Shown here: positions 32,212-42,221 of the stretch, in pieces
Layout of the letters: the number at the start of each line of letters is the position of its first letter
Position numbering within the stretch: position 1 is the first letter of the stretch
Source of the DNA: Flavobacterium cupriresistens
Lineage (GTDB): Bacteria; Bacteroidota; Bacteroidia; Flavobacteriales; Flavobacteriaceae
Length of the DNA stretch: 64,000 nt
Direction: 5' to 3'
Assembly: GCF_020911925.1 (NCBI RefSeq)
Contig: NZ_CP087134.1
Location: 5,084,001 to 5,148,000 of the forward strand
The notes under the pieces: model-generated
What the model was told of the DNA's origin: nothing
The model's database searches: none
Seen by the model: the letters and a program-made list of their open reading frames with translations, nothing else
Made by a program: the position numbers and the translations under genes

Positions 32212-34119
32212 ATGACTGAAATTACTTCTTATTGGTGGATTTTACTACTTGTACTTTCCATCTTATTTTACAAATTTGTGCTTCGCGTTTTCTTCGGAAT
32301 GGTGATTGTTCCGGAAGATAAAATTGGTCTTGTAACCAAGAAATTTGTTTTGTTTGGTGCCGACAAATCACTTCCCGATGGTAGAATTATTGCCACAAAA
32401 GGAGAAGCCGGTTACCAAGCGCAGGCCTTAGCTCCCGGATTGTATTGGGGAATGTGGATTTGGCAATACATAGTAGACATGACAAGCTTTACTTTGATTC
32501 CCGAAGGTAAAATCGGACTCGTTCTGAGTAAAGACGGAAAAGAAATCCCAACCGGACGAATTCTGGCCCGAAAAGTAGACAGCGACAACTTTCAGGATGC
32601 TACTGCTTTCTTAAACAACGGAGGACAAAAAGGACGTCAGACCGCTTTTATTACAACAGGGTCTTATCGTATCAATACGTTCCTGTTTGAAATTGTAATC
32701 GCAGATCAAATTAAGATTTACGAAAACATGATCGGAATCGTAACGGCTCTTGATGGCGAGCCAATTCCGCAAGGACAAATTGCAGGTAAATCTATCGAAG
32801 GACACAATAACTTTCAGGATTTTGACCAATTCCTTGACAAAGGCGGAAATCGTGGTTTGCAACCTCAGGTCATGCTTGCCGGTTCGTATTACATCAATAC
32901 CTGGGGAGTTCTAATTGAGCAAAACCCAATGACAGATGTGCCAATCGGTTATGTTGGTGTCATAATCTCCTATATAGGTGAAGACGGACAAGACGTAACA
33001 GGCGACACTTTCAAACACGGAAATATTGTTTCCAAAGGACAACGTGGTGTTTGGATGGAACCTCTTGGACCCGGAAAATATGCGCTTAATAAATACACCA
33101 CAAAACTGGAAGCTGTTCCGACCACTAACCTGGTTTTAAACTGGGCAAATGCACGAAGCGAATCTCATAATTTAGATAAAAACTTATCTACAATTACCGT
33201 ACGTTCAAAAGATGGTTTCCCGTTTAATCTGGATGTTGCGCAGATTATTCACGTACCGGCCAATGAAGCGCCAAAAGTTATTGCCCGTTTCGGAAGCATG
33301 AACAATCTGGTTTCTCAGGTTTTGGAGCCAACGATTGGTAACTATTTCAGAAACTCTGCTCAGGATAGTGATGTAATTTCGTTTTTGTCAACCAGAAAAG
33401 AGCGTCAAGAATCTGCTAAAAACCATATCAAACTGGTATTAGACGAATACAATGTAAACGCTGTTGATACCTTAATTGGAGATATTGTACCACCCGACTC
33501 TTTGATGAAAACTCTAACGGACAGAAAACTGGCCGAAGAAGAGCAAAAAACCTATCAAACCCAAAGAATGGCACAGGAACAACGTCAGGGAATGGAGAAA
33601 GAAACGGCGATTGCCGATATGCAAAAAGAAATTGTTCGCGCTTCACAAAGTGTTGAAATCGCACAACGTACAGCAGATGCAACTGTTAAGAAAGCGGAAG
33701 GTGATGCAACCAGTTTAAAATTAAATGTAAATGCCGAAGCTGAAGCTACAAAAATGCGTGCCAATGCAGAAGCAGAAGCAACCAAAGCCAGAGCGGGAGC
33801 GCAAGCCGAAGCTACAAAACTGACCGCAAGTGCTGAAGCTGAAAGAATCTCAAAAACCGGTTTGGCAGAAGCAGAGAAAATTATGGCCGTTGGTAAATCA
33901 ACAGCCGAATCGTATCAATTACAAGTTGCCGCAATGGGTGGTGATAATTTTACCAAATACAAAGTAACCGAAGAGATTGGTAAAGGAAACATCAAAGTAA
34001 TTCCGGATGTTTTAATTACAGGAAACGGTGGTTCCGATGGTTCTATAAGTGGCCTGCTTGGCTTAAAACTAATGGAAATGATGGACACCGAAAAAAATGT
34101 AAAAAGTCCTAAAAAATAA
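32212..34119 (+). CDS. SPFH/flotillin-like membrane protein
   Basis: A 635-residue protein. One N-terminal membrane segment (residues 8-28) is followed by an SPFH/band-7 region (to about residue 440: PEDKIGLVTKKFVLFG, SKDGFPFNLDVAQIIHVPANEAPKV). A long alanine/glutamate-rich coiled coil (about 450-575, repeated AEAEATK units) and a C-terminal glycine-rich end follow. Such proteins form cage-like membrane microdomain assemblies. It is longer than typical flotillins because of an inserted beta-rich region with repeated (I/V)xxxDGxxIPxG motifs. Confidence 0.85.
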   Translation: MTEITSYWWILLLVLSILFYKFVLRVFFGMVIVPEDKIGLVTKKFVLFGADKSLPDGRIIATKGEAGYQAQALAPGLYWGMWIWQYIVDMTSFTLIPEGKIGLVLSKDGKEIPTGRILARKVDSDNFQDATAFLNNGGQKGRQTAFITTGSYRINTFLFEIVIADQIKIYENMIGIVTALDGEPIPQGQIAGKSIEGHNNFQDFDQFLDKGGNRGLQPQVMLAGSYYINTWGVLIEQNPMTDVPIGYVGVIISYIGEDGQDVTGDTFKHGNIVSKGQRGVWMEPLGPGKYALNKYTTKLEAVPTTNLVLNWANARSESHNLDKNLSTITVRSKDGFPFNLDVAQIIHVPANEAPKVIARFGSMNNLVSQVLEPTIGNYFRNSAQDSDVISFLSTRKERQESAKNHIKLVLDEYNVNAVDTLIGDIVPPDSLMKTLTDRKLAEEEQKTYQTQRMAQEQRQGMEKETAIADMQKEIVRASQSVEIAQRTADATVKKAEGDATSLKLNVNAEAEATKMRANAEAEATKARAGAQAEATKLTASAEAERISKTGLAEAEKIMAVGKSTAESYQLQVAAMGGDNFTKYKVTEEIGKGNIKVIPDVLITGNGGSDGSISGLLGLKLMEMMDTEKNVKSPKK

Positions 34120-34139
34120 TTGATTTCAATTTTATTATT

Positions 34140-34172
34140 AAATCCGATTTGTGAGAACAAGTCGGATTTTTG
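34140..34172 (+). terminator. Intrinsic terminator of the flotillin gene
   Basis: AAATCCGA (34140-34147) and TCGGATTT (34162-34169) with a following T-run. Confidence 0.8.
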
Positions 34173-34318
34173 TTTTTTATAATACAATTAATCAAATCTA
34201 ACTTTACTATTTTTTACTAAAATCAATATATAATATCTTCATATGTTTACTCTTACTTTGAATGAAAGCTACGAAAGACTTTCTAAATAACTCATTTACT
34301 TTGTCAAATCATTGCGGG

Positions 34319-34410
34319 CACGAGCGGGACGCTCGCGCTAGCATCATAAATTAAATTAGTAAATCTTAAACTTCTACTAACTCATCGCTAGCGCGAGCGT
34401 CCCGCTCGTG
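34319..34410. repeat. GC-rich 24-bp inverted repeat pair
   Basis: Arms 34319-34342 and 34387-34410 are exact reverse complements (core GAGCGGGACGCTCGCGCTAG) separated by 44 AT-rich bases. The arms are far richer in GC than their surroundings, as in a small dispersed palindromic or MITE-like element. Confidence 0.8.
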
Positions 34411-34678
34411 AATCTACACCCAGTAAGTTCTAATTATAAACGACTTTAAATACTTGAACTCGGCAAAACATCTCATACCCAACAAGTTTTCTGCTCATTA
34501 TTGCATTTCTAAGCAACAAAAAAGAACAAAAAATCTAAAATCCACAATCTAAAATCTAAAATCTTCCTCCAACAGAATGCAACTTGTCCGATTCTCTCCT
34601 CAAAATTGTCTTTTCACACCCCTAACGTATTGATATTTAGAACGTACATTTGTTATACTAATTTCTAAATCATACCAA

Positions 34679-35164
34679 ATGGACACACAAGATTTTACCA
34701 CAACCCTCATAACTAATCATTCTCCGGAAGACGTTTTTAATGCCATTACGAATGTTCGCGGCTGGTGGTCGGAAGAGATCGAAGGAAATACAGCAAAACT
34801 AAATGATGAATTTAAGTATCATTACGAAGACGTGCATCGCTGTAAAATAAAATTGACAGAAGTAATTCCGAATCAAAAAATTGTCTGGTTGATAGAAGAA
34901 AACTATTTCAAATTTACAGCAGACGAAAAAGAATGGACCGGTACAAAACCTACTTTTGAGATCACAGAGAACGATGGCCAAACAGCGTTGCGATTTACTC
35001 ATATTGGTTTGGTTCCCGATTATGAATGTTTTGAAATTTGTAGAGACTCTTGGACAAATTACATTCAAAACAGTCTAAAAAAACTAATTACAACCGGAAA
35101 AGGCCAGCCAAACGGCAAAGACAAACCACAAACCGAAAACGAAAAGAGATTGTCGGAAAAGTGA
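34679..35164 (+). CDS. SRPBCC/AHSA1-domain protein
   Basis: A 161-residue protein. HSPEDVFNAITNVRGWWSEEI, IPNQKIVWLIEE and the C-terminal CRDSWTNYIQNSLKKLI helix define the START-like AHSA1 fold. It binds a small hydrophobic ligand; no partner is evident. A lysine-rich tail follows the domain. Confidence 0.8.
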   Translation: MDTQDFTTTLITNHSPEDVFNAITNVRGWWSEEIEGNTAKLNDEFKYHYEDVHRCKIKLTEVIPNQKIVWLIEENYFKFTADEKEWTGTKPTFEITENDGQTALRFTHIGLVPDYECFEICRDSWTNYIQNSLKKLITTGKGQPNGKDKPQTENEKRLSEK

Positions 35165-35293
35165 TTAAATACCAACAAACTGTACTTTTATAAATTCATG
35201 ACTTCATCAGATTAGAAAGTTAATAAAGCGATAATTTTTTAAATTCATAAACAGTTATTTCATAACTTAGTTAGCTTTTTAATCTTTGAAATC

Positions 35294-35662
35294 ATGACTA
35301 AGAAATATATTGCAAAAGACTTTTTAAAACTTGCTGCAAAAGGGCACTCGCATGAAGCATTTCGCCTGTATGTCAGTAAGGATTTTAAGCATCATAATGT
35401 TTATTTTAAAGGGGATGCCAATACACTGATGCTGGCAATGGAAGAATCCTCCAGACAAAATCCGAATAAAACTATTGAAATTCATCACGCAATAGCAGAT
35501 AAAGATTTAGTTGCCGTACATTCACATGTCAAACAAAATGCCAATGATTCGGGTGTGGCCGTAGTTCATATCTTTAGATTTGAGTCCGGAAAAATAGTAG
35601 AACTTTGGGATCTGGGACAAAGTGTTCCCGCCAAAATGATCAATGAAAATGGAATGTTTTGA
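35294..35662 (+). CDS. NTF2-like / SnoaL-like protein
   Basis: A 122-residue protein. The helical start, then YVSKDFKHHNVYFKGD, IEIHHAIADKDLVAVHSHV and VVHIFRFESGKIVELWDLGQ make the cone-shaped NTF2 fold of the predicted SnoaL-like aldol-condensation family. Substrate unknown. Confidence 0.8.
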   Translation: MTKKYIAKDFLKLAAKGHSHEAFRLYVSKDFKHHNVYFKGDANTLMLAMEESSRQNPNKTIEIHHAIADKDLVAVHSHVKQNANDSGVAVVHIFRFESGKIVELWDLGQSVPAKMINENGMF

Positions 35663-35691
35663 AAAAAATGTGAGTTGTAAAATGTAATCTG

Positions 35692-35762
35692 AGAATGAAA
35701 ACTGAAACTGAAAACTGAAAACTGAGACTGAGACTGAAAACTAAAACCGCGACTAAAAAAAC
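35692..35762. repeat. Degenerate ACTGAAA/ACTGAGA tandem tract
   Basis: About ten irregular copies of ACTGA(A/G)A run up to 22 bases before the start codon at 35785. Similar tracts precede other genes here (42130, 43440, 52430, 62440). Confidence 0.65.
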
Positions 35763-35784
35763 AAAAAAAGACCAAAAACACCAA

Positions 35785-36825
35785 ATGACCACACTTCTAC
35801 GAACTTCTATTTTACTATCCTTTCTGTTACTACTTTCAAGCAGCCCTTCCTTTTCACAAAAAAAAGACCACTTATACACCCAAATAGACAGTTTAATTAA
35901 AGTTAGTGATCCTAAATTTAATGGTGTACTTCTTATTTCAAAAAAAGGAAAAACGGTTTATTCTAAAGCGCTGGGTTCTGCTGATTTTGATAAAAAGATT
36001 CCATTGGCAATTAACAGCCAATTTGAAATCATGTCAAACAGCAAGCAAATTACGGCTGTTTTGATTTTAAAAGAAGTTGAAAAAGGGCGTATTGATTTAC
36101 AGGCACCTATTAAAAAATATCTTCCGCATCTCACACAAACTTGGGCAGATTCTGTTACAGTTCACCAGTTATTAAATCATACCCACGGAATTATCGATTT
36201 ACAAAAACCGCTACTTTTTAAACCCGGAACCGATTTTAAATATGGTGATTTAAGTTTTTCTTTATTGGGTCAAATTGTTGCCTTTAGTACCCAAAAAAAA
36301 TATCCGGAAGTAGCAGCTGATTTGTTTAAAAAATTAAACATGAAAAACACTTACTGTTATTCTAAAGACAAAACAGCACAATTGGTTTCGGGCTATATTA
36401 ATGACAAAAATGTTTTTACAAAAAATGATAAATCCGGAATAACCGCCGAAACCGTTTCTGCTAATGGGATTATATCAACGGTTACCGATCTAGCAATTTG
36501 GAACAATAATCTCCACAAAGGAAAAATCCTGAAACCCGAAACCTACCAATTGATGCTTCGCTATACTGTCAAGGCGCAACACAATCTTTTTGGAAAAGAA
36601 AAAGAAGGCTATGGTTATGGACTACGAATCGTCGATCAGGGAAACCCAAAATATATGGGGCATTCCGGGCTGGGCGATGGCTTTTCTTCCGTAAATTTAT
36701 ACTTCCCGAAAAGTGATGTCAGTTTGATCGTTTTAGAAAATCAGATGAATACAAATTCTGAATTGTTTTACCAAACCGAAATCAAAATCAAGGCGCTTTT
36801 ATTAAAAAGTGATTTATTAAATTAA
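35785..36825 (+). CDS. Serine hydrolase (class C beta-lactamase/DD-peptidase fold)
   Basis: A 346-residue exported protein (signal peptide to about residue 25). The SxxK motif is SNSK (about residue 84), the second motif is YGD in FKYGDLSFSLLGQ, and the third is HSG in GHSGLGDGF. It is probably a penicillin-binding-protein-like esterase or peptidase, not a true resistance enzyme. It precedes a DUF1801 gene by 12 bases. Confidence 0.8.
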   Translation: MTTLLRTSILLSFLLLLSSSPSFSQKKDHLYTQIDSLIKVSDPKFNGVLLISKKGKTVYSKALGSADFDKKIPLAINSQFEIMSNSKQITAVLILKEVEKGRIDLQAPIKKYLPHLTQTWADSVTVHQLLNHTHGIIDLQKPLLFKPGTDFKYGDLSFSLLGQIVAFSTQKKYPEVAADLFKKLNMKNTYCYSKDKTAQLVSGYINDKNVFTKNDKSGITAETVSANGIISTVTDLAIWNNNLHKGKILKPETYQLMLRYTVKAQHNLFGKEKEGYGYGLRIVDQGNPKYMGHSGLGDGFSSVNLYFPKSDVSLIVLENQMNTNSELFYQTEIKIKALLLKSDLLN

Positions 36826-36837
36826 AAATAATCTGTC

Positions 36838-37260
36838 ATGGCTGTAAACAAAACAATAGAAACGGAAGGCAGTGTTAACGATTTCATTAACGCTGTTGAA
36901 GACAGTACGAAACGAAACGACTCGTTTGAACTTGTTAAATTGATGCAGGAACAAACCGGTTTTGAAGCCAAAATGTGGGGACCCGCCATTATTGGTTTTG
37001 GAAGCTACCATTATAAATATGCCAGCGGTCGTGAAGGCGATGCACCGCTTGTCGGATTTTCACCAAGGAAAGAAGCAATTTCTCTTTATTGTTATGTTAC
37101 ATCTGAAAACAGAGAAGAACTTCTTTCTAAATTTGGAAAACATAAATCCGGAAAAGGCTGCATTTACATCAAAAAACTAACCGATATTGATGTTGAAGTG
37201 CTCAAAAAAATGATTTCCCTTTCGGTTGAAAACTTAAATGAATTATACCCACCAAAATAA
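36838..37260 (+). CDS. DUF1801 family protein, copy 1
   Basis: A 140-residue protein with SVNDFINAVEDSTKRNDSFELV, MWGPAIIGFGSYHYKYASG and SGKGCIYIKKLTDIDVEVLKKM, the DUF1801 (YdhG-like) pattern. The fold resembles frataxin-like or DNA-glycosylase-like small proteins; function unknown. Three bases before the next gene, so the 35785-38905 genes may be one operon. Confidence 0.75.
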   Translation: MAVNKTIETEGSVNDFINAVEDSTKRNDSFELVKLMQEQTGFEAKMWGPAIIGFGSYHYKYASGREGDAPLVGFSPRKEAISLYCYVTSENREELLSKFGKHKSGKGCIYIKKLTDIDVEVLKKMISLSVENLNELYPPK

Positions 37261-37263
37261 ACC

Positions 37264-38364
37264 ATGACAATAACTTTTATACTACTGCTTGTCCTTTTAG
37301 CCGTTTATCTTTTTTTACAGGATGCCCGATTTGGTAAAGCTCCCACTGGCGAAAGACTGGCATTAATCCAAAAATCTCCGAATTATAAAAACGGAAAGTT
37401 TGAAAATGAACATTTTACTCCGGACCTTACGGAAGGATACACGATGACGGGAGTGTTGTTTGAGTTTTTATTCAAAAAAAAGGAACACCGAATCCCTGCG
37501 GATTTGATTCCTTCGATAAAAACAGATTTGATAAACCTACCTACCGATAAAGACATTTTAGTCTGGTTTGGACATTCTTCTTATTTTATTCAGATTGAAG
37601 GAAAGCGAATTTTAGTTGATCCTGTTTTTAGTGGTAATGCCTCCCCTATTGCCGGCACTACTAAGGCGTTTAAAGGAACCGATATCTATACCGTTGATGA
37701 TCTTCCTGAAATTGACTACCTATTGATTACACACGATCATTACGATCACTTGGATTATAAAACGATTCTTAAACTAAAGACCAAAACAAAGCAAATTGTC
37801 TGTGGTCTCGGTGTAGGTTCCCACTTTGAATTTTGGGGATTTTCATCCGATAGTATTATTGAAAAAGACTGGTATGAAAAAATAGAACTTGACGCCAATA
37901 TTACACTATACACAGCGCCAACAAGACATTTCTCCGGTCGTGCTTTCAAACGTTGCAATACACTATGGCTCTCTTTTATTTTACAAACCCCAACCTACAA
38001 AATGTACTTGGGAGGAGACAGCGGTTACGATACTCATTTTGCTGCTATTGGAGAGAAATATGGTCCCTTTGATCTTGCTCTGGTTGATAATGGTCAATAC
38101 GATATCAAATGGAAATACATTCACAACCTTCCGGAAAATGTAATTCAAGCTGCAAAAGATCTAAAAACGAAACGATTATTTCCGGTTCATTCTTCAAAAT
38201 TCCCTTTGGCCAATCATGCCTGGGATGAGCCTTTGAAAAGAGTAACCCAATTAAATCAAAACGAAACAAATCCGATTCCGCTAATTACGCCAATGATTGG
38301 TGAATTAGTTGAACTAAAAAATGAAGAACAGGAATTCCGCCAATGGTGGAAAAATGTGAAATAA
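37264..38364 (+). CDS. Metallo-beta-lactamase-fold hydrolase (NAPE-PLD/UlaG-like)
   Basis: A 366-residue protein with an N-terminal hydrophobic segment (residues 1-18). The metal motif is THDHYDHLD (about residue 159), further ligands lie in TRHFSGR and YLGGDSGYDTHF, and the last in PVHSSKF. It resembles the NAPE-PLD-type phosphodiesterase group of the MBL superfamily, with a membrane-anchored catalytic domain. Substrate unknown. Confidence 0.85.
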   Translation: MTITFILLLVLLAVYLFLQDARFGKAPTGERLALIQKSPNYKNGKFENEHFTPDLTEGYTMTGVLFEFLFKKKEHRIPADLIPSIKTDLINLPTDKDILVWFGHSSYFIQIEGKRILVDPVFSGNASPIAGTTKAFKGTDIYTVDDLPEIDYLLITHDHYDHLDYKTILKLKTKTKQIVCGLGVGSHFEFWGFSSDSIIEKDWYEKIELDANITLYTAPTRHFSGRAFKRCNTLWLSFILQTPTYKMYLGGDSGYDTHFAAIGEKYGPFDLALVDNGQYDIKWKYIHNLPENVIQAAKDLKTKRLFPVHSSKFPLANHAWDEPLKRVTQLNQNETNPIPLITPMIGELVELKNEEQEFRQWWKNVK

Positions 38365-38377
38365 AAAAGTACCGAAT

Positions 38378-38905
38378 ATGAATCCCTCAGCCTATACAAT
38401 TCGAAATGCCGATCCTTCAGAATTCAACAAAATTGGAGAACTTCTTATTCTTGTTTATTCACAATTAGATGGCTTTCCAAAAGAAAATGAACAGCCCAAT
38501 TATTATAAAATGTTAGCTAATATTGGTGATTTCACCAATCATCCCGGAACAGAACTTTTAGTTGCTGTAGATCATCAGGACACCATTATGGGTGCTGTAG
38601 TTTATTTTAATGACATGAAATATTACGGCTCCGGAGGTATTGCAACTCAGGAACAAAATACGGCAGGTTTTAGATTATTGGCTGTAGATCGCGCTGCCCG
38701 CGGAAAAGGAATTGGCAAATTACTGACTGAAGAATGTATTGACAAAGCCAAAGCAAACCAACTGGATCAGCTTATTATTCATAGTACTTTGTCTATGAAA
38801 ACAGCATGGAAAATGTATGAAAATTTAGGTTTCAAACGGTCTGAAGATTTGGATTTCATGCAGGGAGAACTTGCCGTTTTTGGTTTTAGATATCCGTTAA
38901 AGTAA
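38378..38905 (+). CDS. GNAT-family N-acetyltransferase
   Basis: A 175-residue protein. The acetyl-CoA-binding motif is RAARGKGIGKLL (about residues 108-119), followed by TLSMKTAWKMYENLGFKR. Acceptor unknown. Thirteen bases after the MBL-fold gene. Confidence 0.85.
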   Translation: MNPSAYTIRNADPSEFNKIGELLILVYSQLDGFPKENEQPNYYKMLANIGDFTNHPGTELLVAVDHQDTIMGAVVYFNDMKYYGSGGIATQEQNTAGFRLLAVDRAARGKGIGKLLTEECIDKAKANQLDQLIIHSTLSMKTAWKMYENLGFKRSEDLDFMQGELAVFGFRYPLK

Positions 38906-38963
38906 ACACATTCTTCAAATAGTAAAAGCATATAAAAAGTAAAACAGCAATACATCAAAAAAA

Positions 38964-40088
38964 TTGAAACAGACAATATCTCTTTTCCTGATCACATTTT
39001 TAATAAGCATTTCTTTAAGCGCCCAAAATACCTACGTTTTTCTGGGTTCTTACAACAGAGACAAAACTGCAGCATCCATTCTGGTATATCAATTAGATAC
39101 TGTAAAAGGAAAACTGACCCAAGTAACGTCGGTCAAAAACCTCATTAATCCCTCGTTTCTAACGGTTTCTCCAAACGGAAAATATGTTTATGCCTGTACC
39201 GACAGTAAAACTCCAAATGCAGGAAGCGTAAGCAGTTTTGAATTCAATCCACAAAATAAGACACTTACTTTTTTAAATAAACAACCAAGTGGCGGCGAGA
39301 ATCCGGTCTATGTTTCCGTTCATAAAAGTGGTAAATGGCTGGTAAACGGCAATTACACCGAAGGAAGTGTTTCCGTATATCCGTTATTGGAAAATGGAAA
39401 AATCGATTCTATTGCACAAAATTTTCAATACCAAGACGGAAGTGTAAACAAAGAAAGACAAACCCGCTCACACATCCATTCCACAATATTTTCACCGCAG
39501 TACGACTATCTATTTCTTCCCGACTTAGGAGCCGATAAAATACGTTGTTATCAATTTGATGCCACACAAAAACAACCTTTAACAGCAACCGAAACTCCAT
39601 TTACAAAAACAGATCCTGAAAGCGGACCACGTCATCTGTCTTTTCATCCCAATCAAAAATTTGCGTATTGTATTGAAGAAATGTCAGGAACAATCAGTGC
39701 TTATGGCTATGAAAATGGGATTCTGCAAAAAATACAGAAAGTAAATACACATCCCGACACCCTTACAGAGGGTTTCGAAAGTTCAGACATTCACATTTCA
39801 CCTGACGGAAAATTTTTATACGCTACAAACCGTGGAAAAGAAAACAATATTGCCATTTTTACTATTGATGAAAAAGGACTTTTAGCCAATATCGGTTATC
39901 AGTCGACCTTAGGAAAGCATCCGAGAATTTTTGCGATAGATGAAACCGGAAAATTCTTAATCGCTTCCAATGTGCTAACCGGAAATGTGGTCGTTTTTAA
40001 ACGAAATCTAAAAACGGGATTGCTTAAAAAAACAGGAAAAGAAGTACAATTGGAAAATGTTTCCTGTGTTCAAATCAAAAAAATATAA
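38964..40088 (+). CDS. Secreted lactonase-family beta-propeller protein
   Basis: A 374-residue protein starting with TTG; a signal peptide follows immediately (LFLITFLISISLSAQ), which supports this start. Seven-bladed propeller repeats are seen (NPSFLTVSPNGKYVYACTDS, SGPRHLSFHPNQKFAYCIEE, DIHISPDGKFLYATNRG), as in 6-phosphogluconolactonase-like proteins. A periplasmic lactonase role is likely. Confidence 0.85.
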   Translation: MKQTISLFLITFLISISLSAQNTYVFLGSYNRDKTAASILVYQLDTVKGKLTQVTSVKNLINPSFLTVSPNGKYVYACTDSKTPNAGSVSSFEFNPQNKTLTFLNKQPSGGENPVYVSVHKSGKWLVNGNYTEGSVSVYPLLENGKIDSIAQNFQYQDGSVNKERQTRSHIHSTIFSPQYDYLFLPDLGADKIRCYQFDATQKQPLTATETPFTKTDPESGPRHLSFHPNQKFAYCIEEMSGTISAYGYENGILQKIQKVNTHPDTLTEGFESSDIHISPDGKFLYATNRGKENNIAIFTIDEKGLLANIGYQSTLGKHPRIFAIDETGKFLIASNVLTGNVVVFKRNLKTGLLKKTGKEVQLENVSCVQIKKI

Positions 40089-40107
40089 TTTAAAAACACC
40101 ATTAAAT

Positions 40108-40635
40108 ATGAGTACATCACTTTTAAATTTGCAGCCTGAAGTATTAGAAAACGAATTTGTAAAATTAGTTCCGTTACAGCAAACTGATTTTGAAGGTCTT
40201 TTTAAAGTAGCTTCTGATCCGTTAGTATGGGAACAACATCCAAATAAAAACAGGTACGAGAGAGAAGTCTTTCAAAACTTTTTTGAAGGAGCAATGGAAA
40301 GCAAAGGCGCTTTTCTGATCCTTGATAAAAGTACAAACGAAATAGCCGGAAGCACCCGTTTTTATGAATATGAACCTGAAAATAAAAGTATTTTTATCGG
40401 TTATACTTTTTACGGAAGAAAATTTTGGGGAACAGGATTTAATTCCCATGTGAAAAAAATAATGCTCGACTATGCTTTTGATGCCGTTGATAAAGTTCAA
40501 TTTCATGTTGGAGCAGAAAATTATCGTTCACAAAAAGCAGTTGGAAAACTGGGAGCAACAAAAGTAGAAGAAATAGACGTTGCTTATTACAATGAACCCT
40601 CTCGTCATAATTTTGTGTACGAGCTAAAAAAATAA
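40108..40635 (+). CDS. GNAT-family acetyltransferase (RimJ-like)
   Basis: A 175-residue protein from the ATG at 40108; an upstream in-frame ATG at 40057 overlaps the lactonase gene. The sequence (LVPLQQTDFEGLFKVASDP, IFIGYTFYGRKFWGTGFNSHVKKIML, FHVGAENYRSQKAVGKLGA) matches the RimJ/RimL group of GNAT enzymes. Confidence 0.85.
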   Translation: MSTSLLNLQPEVLENEFVKLVPLQQTDFEGLFKVASDPLVWEQHPNKNRYEREVFQNFFEGAMESKGAFLILDKSTNEIAGSTRFYEYEPENKSIFIGYTFYGRKFWGTGFNSHVKKIMLDYAFDAVDKVQFHVGAENYRSQKAVGKLGATKVEEIDVAYYNEPSRHNFVYELKK

Positions 40636-40646
40636 ACCAATACAAA

Positions 40647-41228
40647 ATGAAAAGAATAGGCATTTTCTGCGGTTCCAGTTTTGGAACGGAAGCAATCTAC
40701 CAAGAGCAAGCCACTTTGCTCGGACAAACATTAGCAAAACAAAATATAGAATTGGTATACGGCGGTGCAGACGTAGGTTTAATGGGTGCTCTTGCTGACG
40801 GCGCTTTAAGTGAAGGCGGAAAAGTAATTGGAGTACTTCCCGGCTTTCTGCGTTCAAAAGAAATTGCACACAAAGGCCTAACCGAATTAATTTTGGTAGA
40901 AAGCATGCACGAAAGAAAAACCAAAATAAACGATTTGTCAGACGGTGTCATAGCACTTCCGGGTGGTTTTGGAACACTTGACGAGCTTTTCGAAATGCTG
41001 ACCTGGGCACAGTTGGGACTGCATAAAAAACCAATTGCAATCTTAAACATCAACGGCTATTATGATTCCTTGTTAGAACTTACACATACTATGGTTGAAA
41101 AAGGTTTCTTAAAAAATGTAAATCAGGAAATGCTTTTAGTAAGTGATTCTATTGATGATCTATTGGAAAAAATGAGGAATTACACCCCACCAACCGTTGG
41201 AAAATGGATCGATAAGGAGAAAGTGTAA
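40647..41228 (+). CDS. LOG-family protein (TIGR00730)
   Basis: A 193-residue Rossmann-fold protein. FCGSSFG at the start and PGGFGTLDELFEMLTWAQLG (about residues 105-124) are the LOG signature PGGxGTxxE. These enzymes are nucleoside-5'-monophosphate phosphoribohydrolases, long mislabelled lysine decarboxylases. Eleven bases after the acetyltransferase gene. Confidence 0.9.
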   Translation: MKRIGIFCGSSFGTEAIYQEQATLLGQTLAKQNIELVYGGADVGLMGALADGALSEGGKVIGVLPGFLRSKEIAHKGLTELILVESMHERKTKINDLSDGVIALPGGFGTLDELFEMLTWAQLGLHKKPIAILNINGYYDSLLELTHTMVEKGFLKNVNQEMLLVSDSIDDLLEKMRNYTPPTVGKWIDKEKV

Positions 41229-41566
41229 ATCTTTATTTGCTTTAAAAGTAAACGACTAATCAGGGGGCTACGTTGGTAACTTCCATTGTAAAACATCAAT
41301 TAAAATCAAGAATAACAGAAAGCTCTTGCGTAGCCTTCGACTTCGCTCAGGGTGACATTGGGTGACAAAATAACGGAATAATAAGGCAAACGTGGTTTTA
41401 AGAAAGACAATCCACAATCCCACCTTTTGCAAATATCATCTCACAATACCATTTTACAAACCTCTTTTCACAAAAAAGTTCTTCTCAAACAAATCGTATT
41501 ACTTTTCAAACAAGTCATGAATAATCAATATTTCTAATTTTACATTGTTAACCAAACGACATAAAT
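41229..41566. other. Intergenic region with dispersed repeat
   Basis: Contains one CCTTCGACTTCGCTCAGGG element at about 41334-41357 and AT-rich sequence before the DUF1772 gene. No gene seen. Confidence 0.5.
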
Positions 41567-42079
41567 ATGGACACATTTATTATTGATACAAAAACCGTTA
41601 CACTTCTATTAGCCACTCTATTTACGGGGCTTTTAGCGGGTATTTTCTTTACTTGGGCTAATGCCGTAACACCGGGAATCGGTAAACTTGATGATATAAA
41701 TTATCTCAGAGCCTTTCAAAATATGAACCGTACGATTCAAAATCCGTTATTCTTTTTGATCTTTTTCGGTTCGATGCTGTTTTCTTTTATTGCAGCGTAT
41801 TGCTATAAATCCAATAATGCTGTTTTTTGGGTTGTTATTGCTGCAGCTCTCCTTTATTTTATTGGTGTTTTTCTTGTAACGATTCTGGGAAACATTCCAC
41901 TAAACGAAATGCTGGACAAAACCAACCTCGCCGCTATCACGCTCCAAGAAGCCACTATTTTACGAGATAAATTTGAAGCAAAATGGAATACCCTGCATCT
42001 TATCCGAGTTGTGACCTCCTTACTATCTTTTTTACTTTTAATTATTGGCTGTCTATTAAAAAACAATACCGTTCATTAA
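41567..42079 (+). CDS. DUF1772 membrane protein
   Basis: A 170-residue protein with four membrane segments and the DUF1772 marks TGLLAGIFFTWANAVTPG (near residue 20) and LGNIPLNEMLDK (near residue 107). The family includes anthrone-oxygenase-like proteins; function here unknown. Confidence 0.8.
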   Translation: MDTFIIDTKTVTLLLATLFTGLLAGIFFTWANAVTPGIGKLDDINYLRAFQNMNRTIQNPLFFLIFFGSMLFSFIAAYCYKSNNAVFWVVIAAALLYFIGVFLVTILGNIPLNEMLDKTNLAAITLQEATILRDKFEAKWNTLHLIRVVTSLLSFLLLIIGCLLKNNTVH

Positions 42080-42221
42080 CTAAAAGCGAAACAATAATTT
42101 TTTATCTTAGAAGGTCTGAAAAAAAAGTTTCATGTTTCATGTTTCAGGTTTCAGGTTTCAGGTTACTGGCTATAAATTTCACGGCAGACATTTTACAATT
42201 CACATCTCACACCTATACAAA

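Larger units (their letters stand above)
34120..34678. other. Intergenic region with GC-rich inverted repeat and promoter
   Basis: Besides the terminator it holds the GC-rich inverted repeat at 34319-34410, a CTAAAATC tandem tract (34535-34565) and a TACATTTG -7 box (34645-34652) before the SRPBCC gene. No gene seen. Confidence 0.5.
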
